DNA of 64,000 bases from Azotimanducus sp965220185 (GCA_965220185.1 OZ244807.1:1860001-1924000), one strand, 5' to 3'. Shown: positions 17,652 to 26,659, numbered from the stretch's first letter. The notes: generated by a model from the letters alone, not told the origin. Numbers and translations are program-made.

Positions 17652-19288
17652 TTTTTCGGCTCGCATGTCTTGCGCTCTGCGCCGCCTTCGCCTGCTTCGC
17701 GCAGTCCGCCTTGGCTGCGAGCGCACGCCTGAGCGCAAGCGAGATATACCTCTACGAAACTGTGCAGCTCGAACTGACTGCGTCCCAGGAAGCTTCCCCC
17801 GACCTTTCCGCGCTTGAGCAGGATTTCGAAGTGCAGGGCAGTTCAAGCCAACGCTCGATGCAGATTGTCAACGGTCAAATCCAAGTTTCCGAGTTCACGC
17901 TCACGCTGACCTTGCGCCCGTTCAGAGCCGGCATGCTCACCGTCCCGCCTATTCTCCTTGGCAACGAGCAGACCAATCCTCTTCGTCTTCAAGTCAACGC
18001 CATTGACGCGGCAACGCAGCAAGAAATCGACCGCAAGGCGTTCATGGAAGTCGATGTCTCGCACAAGGCGCCTTATCAAGGCCAGGCTGTGTTTCTCACG
18101 CGGCGGCTCTACTACAGCTCGGATGTGCAGATTTATGGAAACCTGCCCGGCATCCCTTCGATCCCAGGCGCGAGCGTGCAGCCAGTGGGCGAAGCGAGCG
18201 CGTCAAGCACGGTCATTGATGGTCGCCGCTACAACGTCTACGTCACCGAATATCTGCTTGTGCCAGATCTGCCCGGCGAACTGATCATTCCTGGTATCGA
18301 AGTCATGGCGCGTGTTCAGATCGCGCTTGGCAATGGGCGGCGGGCGCTCGGCACGCCCATTCGAACGCCCGAGACGGTGCTCAATGTGCAGCCGCCGCCA
18401 GCGAATTTTCCGGCCAACAAACCGTGGTTGCCAGCGCGTGAAGTTCGCATCGACTCCGAGTTCAATGTGGCCGAGGGGCAGGTCGGCGCACCGCTCACTT
18501 TCGATGTCCGGGTGCAGGTTGTCGATGTCCTCGCCTCTCAGATCGCCCCGCTCAGGCTCTCCTTTCCATCATCGATCAAGGCCTATCCAGAAAGTCCGCG
18601 GCTCGACGATGCAATCACAAGCCGAGAAGTGCGGGGGGAACGTCTTGAACGCTTTTCACTGGTGCCAACCACTGCTGGCATTTTCACACTGCCGGAAGTG
18701 CGTGTGACCTGGTGGGATACACAGACCGGACAACTTCGGGAATCGTCCCTGCCCGCGCGTGACATCGAAATCTTGCCCGACCCGAATGCGCCAGCCCCGG
18801 CGAGTCAAGCGAGCGTGAGCGATTCACGTGCCACGGACGTGCCAGCGAATGTGCTCGCGCCTTCTCGCGCCACCCGATTCGACTGGCTGCACGCCGCGCT
18901 CGCGCTCGTGTGCGTGAGCCTAGGCCTTGGCTGGCTCATTACGCTGCGCCCCGGATTGCTGCAGGTGGGTGTGCAAAGACAGCCGAGCAAGAATCAGAAA
19001 ACACCTGAATCCCATGCCTTTGCGCGTGCGAAATCAGCGCCGAATCTCGCCGATATGGTCGCTTCGCTTCGCATCTGGCTTCGTCATGTGGACGGCGAGC
19101 ATCCCCTGCGGGCCGACTTGGAAGCGCATCTCAAGCGAGGGGAAGCGAGCCTGTACGGCAGCCTCGGCTCCGAAGCAGCGCCGACAACAAGTGAATTACA
19201 AAAAACAGCGCGAGAACTGCGGTCGGAATGGCTGCGGCAACAAAAACAGAAAAAAACACAGGCGCTCGCGAGCCTCTATCCAGCCTGA
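17645..19288 (+). CDS. BatD-like protein (oxygen-tolerance family)
   Basis: 547 residues: signal peptide (MVIFRLACLALCAAFACFAQ...), tandem immunoglobulin-like beta domains with the BatD opening LSASEIYLYETVQLELTASQ, and a membrane helix at about 420-440 (LALVCVSLGLGWLITL), leaving a cytosolic tail. Most of the protein should be periplasmic. BatD closes the moxR-bat operon in many proteobacteria and Bacteroidetes; the operon is linked to aerotolerance and stress survival, mechanism unclear. ATG 17645 overlaps the previous stop. It converges on prpD with a gap of 19 bases. Confidence 0.88.
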   Translation: MVIFRLACLALCAAFACFAQSALAASARLSASEIYLYETVQLELTASQEASPDLSALEQDFEVQGSSSQRSMQIVNGQIQVSEFTLTLTLRPFRAGMLTVPPILLGNEQTNPLRLQVNAIDAATQQEIDRKAFMEVDVSHKAPYQGQAVFLTRRLYYSSDVQIYGNLPGIPSIPGASVQPVGEASASSTVIDGRRYNVYVTEYLLVPDLPGELIIPGIEVMARVQIALGNGRRALGTPIRTPETVLNVQPPPANFPANKPWLPAREVRIDSEFNVAEGQVGAPLTFDVRVQVVDVLASQIAPLRLSFPSSIKAYPESPRLDDAITSREVRGERLERFSLVPTTAGIFTLPEVRVTWWDTQTGQLRESSLPARDIEILPDPNAPAPASQASVSDSRATDVPANVLAPSRATRFDWLHAALALVCVSLGLGWLITLRPGLLQVGVQRQPSKNQKTPESHAFARAKSAPNLADMVASLRIWLRHVDGEHPLRADLEAHLKRGEASLYGSLGSEAAPTTSELQKTARELRSEWLRQQKQKKTQALASLYPA

Positions 19289-19307
19289 CCCGGATTTCTA
19301 CGGAGCA

Positions 19308-20741
19308 CTAGATAGCCATCATGTCCGTAAGCTCAGGGACTGACATGGCTTCAAGGCGCCCTGCATCTTCGAGCACGGCAAGAAGCGCGTTCGCTTGCGA
19401 CTCAGGGAATCTCGTCGCCAGATTCTCACGGAACTTCTTGACCAGTAGTGGAATACCTTCGCTGCGGCGACGCCTGTGACCAACCGGATATTCGACGGCC
19501 ACTTTCTCAGTCGCGCTGCCATCCTTGAAGAAGACTTGCACGGCATTGGCGATTGAGCGCTTGTCAGGCTCGTGGTATTCGCGGCTGTAGCGCGCATCCT
19601 CGACCACGCGCATGAGGCTGCGAAGCTGATCGATCTCTGGCTTGGCGGCCACGTCATCTTCGTAGTCGTCCGCCGTGAGATTGCCGGTCAGGAGCCCGAT
19701 CGCCACCATGTACTGAAGGCAATGATCGCGGTCGGCGGGATTATTGAGCTCGCCTTCCTTGCTGATGATGCGAATAGCTGATTCGTGCGTGGTGAGTTCA
19801 ATGCGGTCGATCTCGCTTAATCTGTGCGCGACCTGATCATGCAGCGCGACGGCGGCTTCGACTGCCGTTTGCGCATGAAACTCAGCCGGGTAGGAAAGTT
19901 TGAACAGCACGTTCTCCATGACATAGCAGCCATAGTCACGCTGAAACTCAAACTTGTTGCCTTTGAAAGAGACATCGTAGAACCCCCAGCCCTTGGCGGA
20001 GAGTGCGCTCGGATATCCCATTTCGCCTTTCAAAACCAGCATGGCGAGGCGCACGGCGCGGCTCGTCGCATCGCCAGCCGCCCACGACTTGCGCGGCCCG
20101 GTGTTCGGCGCATGACGATAAGTGCGAAGCGCGGAGCCGTCGAGCCATGCGTGAGACACCGCATCGACCACCTGCTCCCGCGAGCCGCCAAGAAGGCGTG
20201 TGACCACCGCGGTCGAAGCGACCCGCACCAGAAGGACATGATCGAGGCCGACTCGATTAAAGCTGTTCAAGAGCGCGAGGCAGCCTTGAATTTCGTGCGC
20301 TTGGATCATGGCGGTGAGCACATCGCGACCAGTCAAGACACGCGGCGAGCTGCGACTGACATGGTCGGCAACGGCAAGAATGCCGCCGAGGTTATCCGAT
20401 GGATGACCCCATTCCGCCGCCAGCCAGGTATCGTTAAAGTCGAGCCAGCGCACGATGCAGCCAATGTCCCACGCGGCTTTCACTGGGTCGAGCACGTGCT
20501 GCGTACCCGGCACACGTGCGCCGTTCGGCACCTGAGTACCCGCAACGATCGGCCCAAGGTGCTTGGCGCACGCCGGATAGCGAAGCGCGAGAAAGCCGCA
20601 TCCAAGCGTATCCATCAAGCAGTATCTGGCAGTTTCATACGCCTCGTCACTAAAGTGCGGTTCGGCCATTACATAATCGGCGATCGCCTGAATTTCCCCG
20701 TCCGCCGCTGGGCGGACGTTGAGGTCTACGTTTGTGGACAT
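19308..20741 (-). CDS. prpD: 2-methylcitrate dehydratase (MmgE/PrpD family)
   Basis: Dehydrates 2-methylcitrate to 2-methylaconitate in propionyl-CoA breakdown. 477 residues with PrpD signatures: YCLMDTLGCGFLALRYPACA, GTQHVLDPVKAAWDIGCIVR, and WLDFNDTWLAAEWGHPSDNL, then SWAAGDATSRAVRLA and a C-terminal dimer region. It is the last gene of the leftward thrH-prpB-prpC-prpD operon, starting two bases after prpC. Because a PrpD dehydratase is present, absence of acnD/prpF here need not mean a broken pathway; an aconitase elsewhere would be needed for the hydration step. Confidence 0.94.
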   Translation of the reverse strand: MSTNVDLNVRPAADGEIQAIADYVMAEPHFSDEAYETARYCLMDTLGCGFLALRYPACAKHLGPIVAGTQVPNGARVPGTQHVLDPVKAAWDIGCIVRWLDFNDTWLAAEWGHPSDNLGGILAVADHVSRSSPRVLTGRDVLTAMIQAHEIQGCLALLNSFNRVGLDHVLLVRVASTAVVTRLLGGSREQVVDAVSHAWLDGSALRTYRHAPNTGPRKSWAAGDATSRAVRLAMLVLKGEMGYPSALSAKGWGFYDVSFKGNKFEFQRDYGCYVMENVLFKLSYPAEFHAQTAVEAAVALHDQVAHRLSEIDRIELTTHESAIRIISKEGELNNPADRDHCLQYMVAIGLLTGNLTADDYEDDVAAKPEIDQLRSLMRVVEDARYSREYHEPDKRSIANAVQVFFKDGSATEKVAVEYPVGHRRRRSEGIPLLVKKFRENLATRFPESQANALLAVLEDAGRLEAMSVPELTDMMAI

Positions 20742-20743
20742 GC

Positions 20744-21868
20744 TTATCTCTCAGAAATAGGCTGGACGCGCCGAGGCTCAGGGCCAACATACTCGGCGCT
20801 CGGGCGAATGATGCGGTTCTTTGCCCGTTGTTCCATCACATGTGCGGTCCAGCCAGTGACCCTTGAACACACGAAAATAGGCGTGAACAGCTTGGTCGGG
20901 ATGCCAATGGAGTGATACGCGCTGGCATGGAAGAAGTCGGCGTTGGCAAAGAGTTCCTTCTCATCCCACATCAGCTTCTCGATGGCCGCCGAGATATCGT
21001 AATACTTGCGATCCCCAGCCTCGTCCGCTAGCGATTCGGCGTGCGCCTTGATGACCGTGTTGCGCGGATCGCTCGTGCGGTAGATTGCATGGCCGAAACC
21101 CATGATGAGATCTTTGCGTAAGAGCATGCCCTTGACGCCTTCAATGGCCTCTTCCGGCGTCTCAAAGCGCTCGATCAATTCCATCGCCGCTTCGTTGGCG
21201 CCGCCATGCAAAGGACCTCGCAGCGAGCCGATGGCGCCAGTCACGCAGCTATGCATGTCAGACAGGGTTGAAGCGCACACGCGCGCAGTGAAGGTGGAAG
21301 CATTGAACTCGTGCTCAGCGTAGAGGATGAGCGAGGTGTCCATGACTTTCGTGTGCAATGCCGAACCCGGCGCACCCTGCAGCATGGTCAGGAAGTGTTC
21401 GGCAATCGACGGCGCACTTGAGGCCGTCTCGATGCGCACGCCGTCATGGGAGAACCGGTACCAGTAGAGAATGATGCCCGGCAGGCTCGCAAGCAGTCGC
21501 TCTGCCGCGCTCATTTGATTGGAAAAATCGCCTTCTGGCTCGATATTACCGAGCATTGAAGCGCCTGTTCGCATCACATCCATGGGATGCGCCGAATGCG
21601 GAATGCGTTCGAGCACTTCGCACAGCGCCGGCGGCAATTCGCGCGCGGCTTGCAGGCGCGCGCCGAAGTCAGCCAGCTGGCCAGCATTCGGCAGCTCGCC
21701 GTGCAATATGAGATACGCGACCTCTTCAAAGGTCGTGTTGCTGGCGAGGTCTGAAATATCGTATCCGCGATAGGTGAGCCCAGTGCCGGTCTTGCCGACC
21801 GTACACAGCGCCGTCTGCCCTGCCGTTTGCCCGCGCAGCCCTGCGCCGCCGAGTGCCTTGTCCACCAT
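20744..21868 (-). CDS. prpC: 2-methylcitrate synthase
   Basis: Condenses propionyl-CoA with oxaloacetate. The 374-residue citrate synthase-fold protein shows GLTYRGYDISDLA at the N-terminus, YWYRFSHDGVRI, HGGANEAAMELI (catalytic His), GFGHAIYRTSDPRNTVIK (second His) and FTPIFVCSRVTGWTAHVMEQ. The short length and lack of the extra N-terminal domain of type II citrate synthase fit PrpC. Its ATG overlaps the prpB TAA by one base (TAATG), a tight operon junction. Operon context decides between methylcitrate and citrate synthase. Confidence 0.95.
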   Translation of the reverse strand: MVDKALGGAGLRGQTAGQTALCTVGKTGTGLTYRGYDISDLASNTTFEEVAYLILHGELPNAGQLADFGARLQAARELPPALCEVLERIPHSAHPMDVMRTGASMLGNIEPEGDFSNQMSAAERLLASLPGIILYWYRFSHDGVRIETASSAPSIAEHFLTMLQGAPGSALHTKVMDTSLILYAEHEFNASTFTARVCASTLSDMHSCVTGAIGSLRGPLHGGANEAAMELIERFETPEEAIEGVKGMLLRKDLIMGFGHAIYRTSDPRNTVIKAHAESLADEAGDRKYYDISAAIEKLMWDEKELFANADFFHASAYHSIGIPTKLFTPIFVCSRVTGWTAHVMEQRAKNRIIRPSAEYVGPEPRRVQPISER

Positions 21869-22761
21869 TAGCTTGCGCTCCTTGTTCGCTTTTCGAGAAG
21901 TTGATCGAGTTTTTGCTCGTAATCGTGATAACGCAGCACTTCATAGAGTTCTTCGCGCGTTTGCATGCGTTGCAAAGCACCGCGTTGTGTGCCCTCGGCA
22001 CGCAGTTCGGTAAAGACATCGAGCGCAGCCTTGTTCATAGCGCGAAAGGCCGACAAGGGATAGAGCGCCATCGCGATGCCCTGCTCGCGCAGCTCATCGA
22101 TATGAAACATGGGCGTCAGGCCGAACTCGGTGAGATTGGCGAGCACAGGGATATTAACGCTCGCAACTACTTGCCCATAGTGCGAAATGTCGGTCATGGC
22201 TTCGGCAAAAATCGCATCCGCGCCAGCCTCTTCAAAGGCTTGCGCACGCTCGATGACCGCATTGAAGCCATCGACGGCGAGCGCATCGGTGCGCGCCATG
22301 ATCATGAAATCAGCATCACTCTTGGCGTCTGCCGCCACGCGAATGCGGTCCTGCATCTCTTCAATGCTGACAATGGCTTTGCCCGGCCTGTGACCGCAGC
22401 GCTTTTCTGTTACTTGATCTTCGATGTGCAGCCCGGCCGCGCCCGCGCGAATGAACTCACGCACGCTGCGGGCGATATTGAAAGCGCCGCCAAAGCCCGT
22501 GTCGGCATCAACCAGGAGCGGCAGATCGGTCGCGCCGGTGACGCGTCGTATATCAACAAGGACATCCTCAAGGCCAGTGATGGCAAGGTCAGGCACGCCG
22601 ATCGATGCGTTGGCGACGCCAGCCCCGGAAAGATAGATGGCGCGAAAGCCTGCGGCCTCGGCAAGGAGCGCGGCATAGGCATGTACTGTGCCAACAATTT
22701 GCAGCGGCTTCTCTGATCGAAGCGCCGCTTTCAATCGCCGGCCGGCGGAGACCTCTGTCAT
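21868..22761 (-). CDS. prpB: 2-methylisocitrate lyase
   Basis: Splits 2-methylisocitrate into succinate and pyruvate. TIM-barrel protein of the isocitrate lyase/PEP mutase superfamily, 297 residues. Seen: the substrate loop YLSGAGVANASIGVPDLAI, LPLLVDADTGFGGAFNIARS (metal Asp), the catalytic HIEDQVTEKRCGHRPGK containing KRCGH, and MIMARTDALAVDGF. Both junctions (with thrH upstream and prpC downstream) are TAATG one-base overlaps, so the operon is translationally coupled. Confidence 0.96.
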   Translation of the reverse strand: MTEVSAGRRLKAALRSEKPLQIVGTVHAYAALLAEAAGFRAIYLSGAGVANASIGVPDLAITGLEDVLVDIRRVTGATDLPLLVDADTGFGGAFNIARSVREFIRAGAAGLHIEDQVTEKRCGHRPGKAIVSIEEMQDRIRVAADAKSDADFMIMARTDALAVDGFNAVIERAQAFEEAGADAIFAEAMTDISHYGQVVASVNIPVLANLTEFGLTPMFHIDELREQGIAMALYPLSAFRAMNKAALDVFTELRAEGTQRGALQRMQTREELYEVLRYHDYEQKLDQLLEKRTRSAS

Positions 22762-23369
22762 TAGGCGACCTCCGCAAGCGAGGGCGTCAAGAATGCCCGA
22801 AGCTCGGCGTGATCCCTTGCTTGCGGCAAATGCGGCAAGCGTTCGGTCACATTCGCCGGTGCGCCATAGAAATAGCCATGATCCGCCTGCTCTAGCATCG
22901 TCAGGTCGTTAAAGGAATCGCCCGCCGCATGAACCACATAGTTCATGGCTTGAAAGCTTTCGACGGCGTGGCGCTTCGGGTCGTCTTGCCGCAGGCGGTA
23001 GCCAGTGACTTCGCCGCCGCTCGACTGCATGCTATGGCAGAGCAGCATCGGCGAGCCAAGTTTCTGCATAAGCGGCAGAGCGATTTCGTAGAAAGTATCC
23101 GAGACGATCGCCACCTGAAAATGCTGACGCGCCCACCCGATGAACTCCACCGCCCCATCGAGCGGCTCAAGTTCGGAGACCACCTCGTGCACGAGATCAA
23201 GCCGCAAATCATGCTCGCGCATGACTTGAAGCCGCATCTGCATAAGCTCGTCATAGATGGGAATGTCCCTCGTGGTCTTCAAGAGTTCGTCGATGCCAGT
23301 GCGCTGCGCAACGCCTTGCCAAATCTCTGGCAGCAGCACACCTTCAAGATCAAGACAAAGTATGTCCAA
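22761..23369 (-). CDS. thrH: ThrH-type HAD phosphatase (phosphoserine/homoserine phosphotransferase)
   Basis: HAD-family enzyme like Pseudomonas ThrH, which hydrolyses phosphoserine and can transfer phosphate to homoserine. 202 residues: motif I LCLDLEGVLLPEIW with the nucleophile Asp and the ThrH-specific Glu-Gly-Val, motif II IVSDTFYEIALPLM, and motif IV YVVHAAGDSFNDLTMLEQAD. The start is a TTG at 23369, since homologues begin exactly at MxIxCLDLEG and no ATG is nearby. It leads the prp operon, an unusual placement. Assignment to ThrH rather than SerB rests on length and motif I. Confidence 0.9.
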   Translation of the reverse strand: MDILCLDLEGVLLPEIWQGVAQRTGIDELLKTTRDIPIYDELMQMRLQVMREHDLRLDLVHEVVSELEPLDGAVEFIGWARQHFQVAIVSDTFYEIALPLMQKLGSPMLLCHSMQSSGGEVTGYRLRQDDPKRHAVESFQAMNYVVHAAGDSFNDLTMLEQADHGYFYGAPANVTERLPHLPQARDHAELRAFLTPSLAEVA

Positions 23370-23426
23370 GAGGACTTTCCAATTCAGGGAGCAGAGGATT
23401 TTAGCCTATCTGGGGATGCTGGGTGT

Positions 23427-23453
23427 TTGACATGCTTGGCAATCGAGTATCAT
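23427..23453 (+). promoter_or_regulatory. Possible sigma-70 promoter of the retropepsin-like gene
   Basis: A perfect TTGACA (23427-23432) is followed after 15 bases by TATCAT (23448-23453), a 5/6 match to TATAAT. The spacer is two bases shorter than ideal. The start codon at 23489 lies 35 bases further on, which leaves a short leader containing GAAGG as ribosome site. Confidence 0.4.
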
Positions 23454-23488
23454 CCTCAACGCTCGGCCTGAACTTGAAGGCATAATCC

Positions 23489-23893
23489 ATGGGCAGAATC
23501 ATCGCCCAAACCACCATTACCAACCGTTTGGATGAGAACAAGTCCATTCGCTGCGGGATGCTTGTCGATACGGGAGCAGGCGCGCTTATCCTGCCCCAGT
23601 CATGGAAGCCGCGGCTCGGCCGGTTCCTCAGAAGCGAGCCTGTGAAGCTCATGCTGGCCAACCAAGACGTGATCCGCGGCGAGTCCTGCGCACCGGTGGA
23701 GATTCAAATCGAGGGTTTTCGACCTGTCTGGAACGAGGTTGTATTTCTGGAAAGCGATTCCGATGAAGACGACGACTTCGAGCCGCTGCTCGGATATGTC
23801 ATCCTCGAACAGGCGCAGGCGGCCGTTGGCATGGTGGGGCACCGCCTGGTGCCAGTGCCGTATATTGATATGAAGCGAACAGCCTTGCTCTGA
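23489..23893 (+). CDS. Retropepsin-like aspartic protease domain protein (clan AA)
   Basis: 134 residues, one domain. The active-site signature is MLVDTGAGALILP with DTGA at residues 27-30; LLGYVILEQAQAAV at 100-113 is the second conserved loop typical of bacterial single-chain retropepsin homologues, which must dimerise to form an active site. An acidic stretch of Asp/Glu runs from 89 to 98. There is no signal peptide or membrane helix, so it should be cytosolic. ATG 23489 has GAAGG upstream. The family is largely uncharacterised; neither substrate nor partner can be named. It is divergent from the prp operon. Confidence 0.8.
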   Translation: MGRIIAQTTITNRLDENKSIRCGMLVDTGAGALILPQSWKPRLGRFLRSEPVKLMLANQDVIRGESCAPVEIQIEGFRPVWNEVVFLESDSDEDDDFEPLLGYVILEQAQAAVGMVGHRLVPVPYIDMKRTALL

Positions 23894-23902
23894 AGTTGCT
23901 TC

Positions 23903-24109
23903 TCATGCGTTGTGAGCGGACGTTCTCCTTCGGGCAAGCACCTCAAGCGTCTGCGCCTTCACATGCACGCCGGTGCCAGAAATGACTTTCAGTGCGCGCT
24001 GAACAGCATCACAAGTTTCATCCGGCACGTTGCGACGGACAATGGAGGGGACGCTGCCACGCAGGCGATCCGCCAGCTCGGCAGCGCTTCTACTTTTTGG
24101 TGAGTGCTC
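23903..24109 (-). pseudogene. Start-less coding-like fragment, possible gene remnant
   Basis: Leftward from about 24109 a reading frame of 68 codons runs to a TGA at 23903-23905. Its translation looks protein-like, including SAAELADRLRGSVPSIVRR and ISGTGVHVKAQTLEVLARRR, with codon choice like the neighbours (mostly G or C in third position). No ATG lies in it. The only GTG (before PDETCDAV) has no ribosome site and would give 41 residues. The frame continues open into the end of the TonB-receptor gene in a different phase. I read it as the tail of a decayed gene, or a small protein with an unusual start. No homologue recognised. Confidence 0.3.
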
Positions 24110-24110
24110 G

Positions 24111-26639
24111 TCACCAGTCGGCGTTGAGCCTCAGATAGTAGCCTCCTCCGTTGAATCCACCCGGATGGTTGGCAGGGAAATCCAGCCCTGCGTAGGTGGC
24201 AACTCCCGCGAATTCATGCTTGTCAGGGAAAGTATCGAAGAGGTTCTTGATGCCAAAGGCCACCTCATAATTTGACATGAATCTTCGACTGACTTCCAAA
24301 TCGACCAATGCCATGGAATCGGTGGTGATCGGAATTGACTCATCATTGAACAGATGCTCATAGACTTCGCCATAGTAGTTCGCTCTCATCACAGCCCGCC
24401 AGTCTCCAAGCGAGTAATCAAGCGTGAGGGTGACCCGCTCGCTCGGCAGGGCATCCTCGAGTTCTTTCGTGGTCGCGGGATTGAGTGTCACGCCTGGGTC
24501 GGTGATCTTGGTGTCGGTGGAATTGAACGCGAGCACGACATCTAATTCGCCACGCGGCACTTCAACATCTGTTCGCGCCACCAGGTCTACACCCTGCGTT
24601 TCCGAATCAATATCGTTGACAAAGAACGTCACCGTGGAGACGGTGGCTGCATCGGGATTCGTTGCCCTTAGCTGTGTAATTTCCTGTTCGGTCAGGTCTT
24701 GCTGCGTCAAAGCGATGCGCCCATCGACCTCAATCCGAAAGTAGTCCAGGGACACATCTATCGCGCCTACTGAAAACACGACCCCAAGGCTCAGGTTGAC
24801 CGATTCTTCCGGCTCAAGCTGACGCCCGCCCTTGAGCATGGCCAAGGGATCGGTCGCTGGCAAGGTCAAGGATTCAACTAAGCGTCCACCGGAAAAAGTT
24901 GTTGCGGCCCTGCGGAGATTGCTTTGGCCGACTGATGGTGCTCGGAACCCTGTGCTGACGGCGCCTCGCACCGCGAGCGACGGGTTCAGCTCATAGCGGG
25001 TAGCCAGCTTGCCGTTGATGGTGTCGCCAAAGTCGCTGAATTCCTCGTAGCGCACAGCCGCAGAAAGAATCCACTGTTCGGTCAAGTCAACATCAAGGTC
25101 CACATAGGCCGCCAAACTATCTCGATCAAACTCACCGGAGACATCTTCGCTGAATCCTTGGAATCCATTGGAGCCGACTGAGAATCCTTGCGACTCGAAG
25201 CCGCCGGGTGCCCATGACTCTTTCTGACCGGCACCAATTTCAAAAGTTTCTTCGTGATATTGCGCACCGAAGGCGACGTTGAGGTCAGACACTGCGCCGA
25301 CATCAAGCGGCAGGGTGAAGTCAAGGTTAAGCAAACGTTCGGACTGCACTTGCTTGCCAAGATCGAACATTGTCGGCGTGTTCGGCCCGTAGGACGCATT
25401 GACTGTGTTGCGAATCTGGTAGCTCGCTTCGTTGCTGCCCGCTGAGACACTGACATCGATGCCGAGCCCGTTTTCAAGGGTTGCGCGCCAACCTGCGGCC
25501 GCCGACATGTCACTGACTTCGCCGCCGAATCTTGGAGTGAAGCCGCCCGGAAAGTTTTGGCTGTAGACGAAACAATTCGGATTCGACTCGACCTGGGCTT
25601 TCAGTGTTGGATCGGCCAAGCCGTCAACCACCGGGACGCGAGGGCAATTGGCGCTGCGATCAGCCGTCAGGTCGGCCACCAGCAGATTCTCACCACTCGC
25701 ATCGGCAAACACTCCTCTCCGTGTGTTGGGGTTGCGATAGAAGAAGCTGCCGTCAACCTTGCGCCCTGACAAGATGCCGAAGCCATAGACCTCGCCAAGC
25801 GCCAGCGGCAAGGAGGAATTGAATAAGAGTTTGAAGTCATCCTTGACCTCAGGCGCACCCCAGATAACCACAGGATCTGCAATGGGCGCGTAGCCGTTTT
25901 CGATGAGCTTTGTCGCTTGGGGGTCTTGCGAACCTCGGCTCGTCGGGCTGCTGTCCTTGACCTCGAAGCTTAAAGTGGCGAAGCCGCCGGCGCCAAGCTC
26001 GGTGCCGTAAGCGCCAGCAAGCCGCAGTTGATCGCCATCGCCTTCATAGGTGGAGCCAGCCTCGAACTCAAGGCGCCTCGCATTCGGATCGTCCTCCAGA
26101 ACGAAGTTGAGCACGCCGGCGATGGCATCCGAGCCGTATTGCGCGGAAGCGCCATCTCGCAGAACTTCCACCCGTTTGACCGCAATCCCCGCGAGCGGGA
26201 CGAGGTCAACCCCTTGCGCACCCTTGTTGATGCCGGAAATAAATTCGCCGACCACTGCCCCCCTGTGCCGCCGTTTTCCATTGACCAGCACCAGTGTGCT
26301 GTCCGCTGGCAATCCGCGCAGGTTGGCGGGTCTCACGAGCGTCCCCGCATCGCTGATAGGCTCTCTGCCAACGTTGTAGGAAGGAACAAGTGATGTCAGC
26401 GTATCAAGCATGTCGCCGTTGCCAGTGGCGGACAGGTCATCTGCGCCCAGCACATCCACGGGCACCGGCAAGGTGCCAATGGAGCGGTCCGCACGCCGAG
26501 TGCCGACGACGAGCACTTCTTCGATGATTTCTGCGTTTGGAGGCGCTTCAGTTTCTCCCGATGCGCCTTCCTCAGCGAAGGTTTGGGCGGAAAGCACCAG
26601 GGCGCTCAGGAATGGTAGCAAGAATTGGTTTTTTCGCAT
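24111..26639 (-). CDS. TonB-dependent outer-membrane receptor
   Basis: 842-residue outer-membrane transporter for an unknown ligand. A signal peptide (FLLPFLSALVLSAQTFAEE) precedes the plug domain, which starts with the TonB-box-like EEVLVVGTRRADRSIG and contains PANLRGLPADSTLVLVNGKR and VKRVEVLRDGASAQYGSDAI. The remainder is the beta-barrel, ending YYLRLNADW with a terminal aromatic residue. ATG 26639 was chosen because it begins the signal peptide and lies downstream of GGAGAGG. No inner-membrane transporter for the same ligand is adjacent, so the substrate cannot be inferred. The Ton2 cluster at 48.5-54 kb could supply energy. Confidence 0.93.
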   Translation of the reverse strand: MRKNQFLLPFLSALVLSAQTFAEEGASGETEAPPNAEIIEEVLVVGTRRADRSIGTLPVPVDVLGADDLSATGNGDMLDTLTSLVPSYNVGREPISDAGTLVRPANLRGLPADSTLVLVNGKRRHRGAVVGEFISGINKGAQGVDLVPLAGIAVKRVEVLRDGASAQYGSDAIAGVLNFVLEDDPNARRLEFEAGSTYEGDGDQLRLAGAYGTELGAGGFATLSFEVKDSSPTSRGSQDPQATKLIENGYAPIADPVVIWGAPEVKDDFKLLFNSSLPLALGEVYGFGILSGRKVDGSFFYRNPNTRRGVFADASGENLLVADLTADRSANCPRVPVVDGLADPTLKAQVESNPNCFVYSQNFPGGFTPRFGGEVSDMSAAAGWRATLENGLGIDVSVSAGSNEASYQIRNTVNASYGPNTPTMFDLGKQVQSERLLNLDFTLPLDVGAVSDLNVAFGAQYHEETFEIGAGQKESWAPGGFESQGFSVGSNGFQGFSEDVSGEFDRDSLAAYVDLDVDLTEQWILSAAVRYEEFSDFGDTINGKLATRYELNPSLAVRGAVSTGFRAPSVGQSNLRRAATTFSGGRLVESLTLPATDPLAMLKGGRQLEPEESVNLSLGVVFSVGAIDVSLDYFRIEVDGRIALTQQDLTEQEITQLRATNPDAATVSTVTFFVNDIDSETQGVDLVARTDVEVPRGELDVVLAFNSTDTKITDPGVTLNPATTKELEDALPSERVTLTLDYSLGDWRAVMRANYYGEVYEHLFNDESIPITTDSMALVDLEVSRRFMSNYEVAFGIKNLFDTFPDKHEFAGVATYAGLDFPANHPGGFNGGGYYLRLNADW

Positions 26640-26659
26640 TGGCAATACACCTCTCCAAA

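Noticed and set aside
19824..20915. 363-codon plus-strand open frame
   Set aside because: Antisense to prpD and the end of prpC; no recognisable motif, typical shadow of GC-rich coding sequence.
21853..22716. 287-codon plus-strand open frame over prpB
   Set aside because: Mirror of prpB; the minus strand has the KRCGH catalytic motif and operon junctions.
23912..24103. 63-codon plus-strand frame after the retropepsin-like gene
   Set aside because: No homologue recognised; the opposite strand in the same bases has the more protein-like composition.
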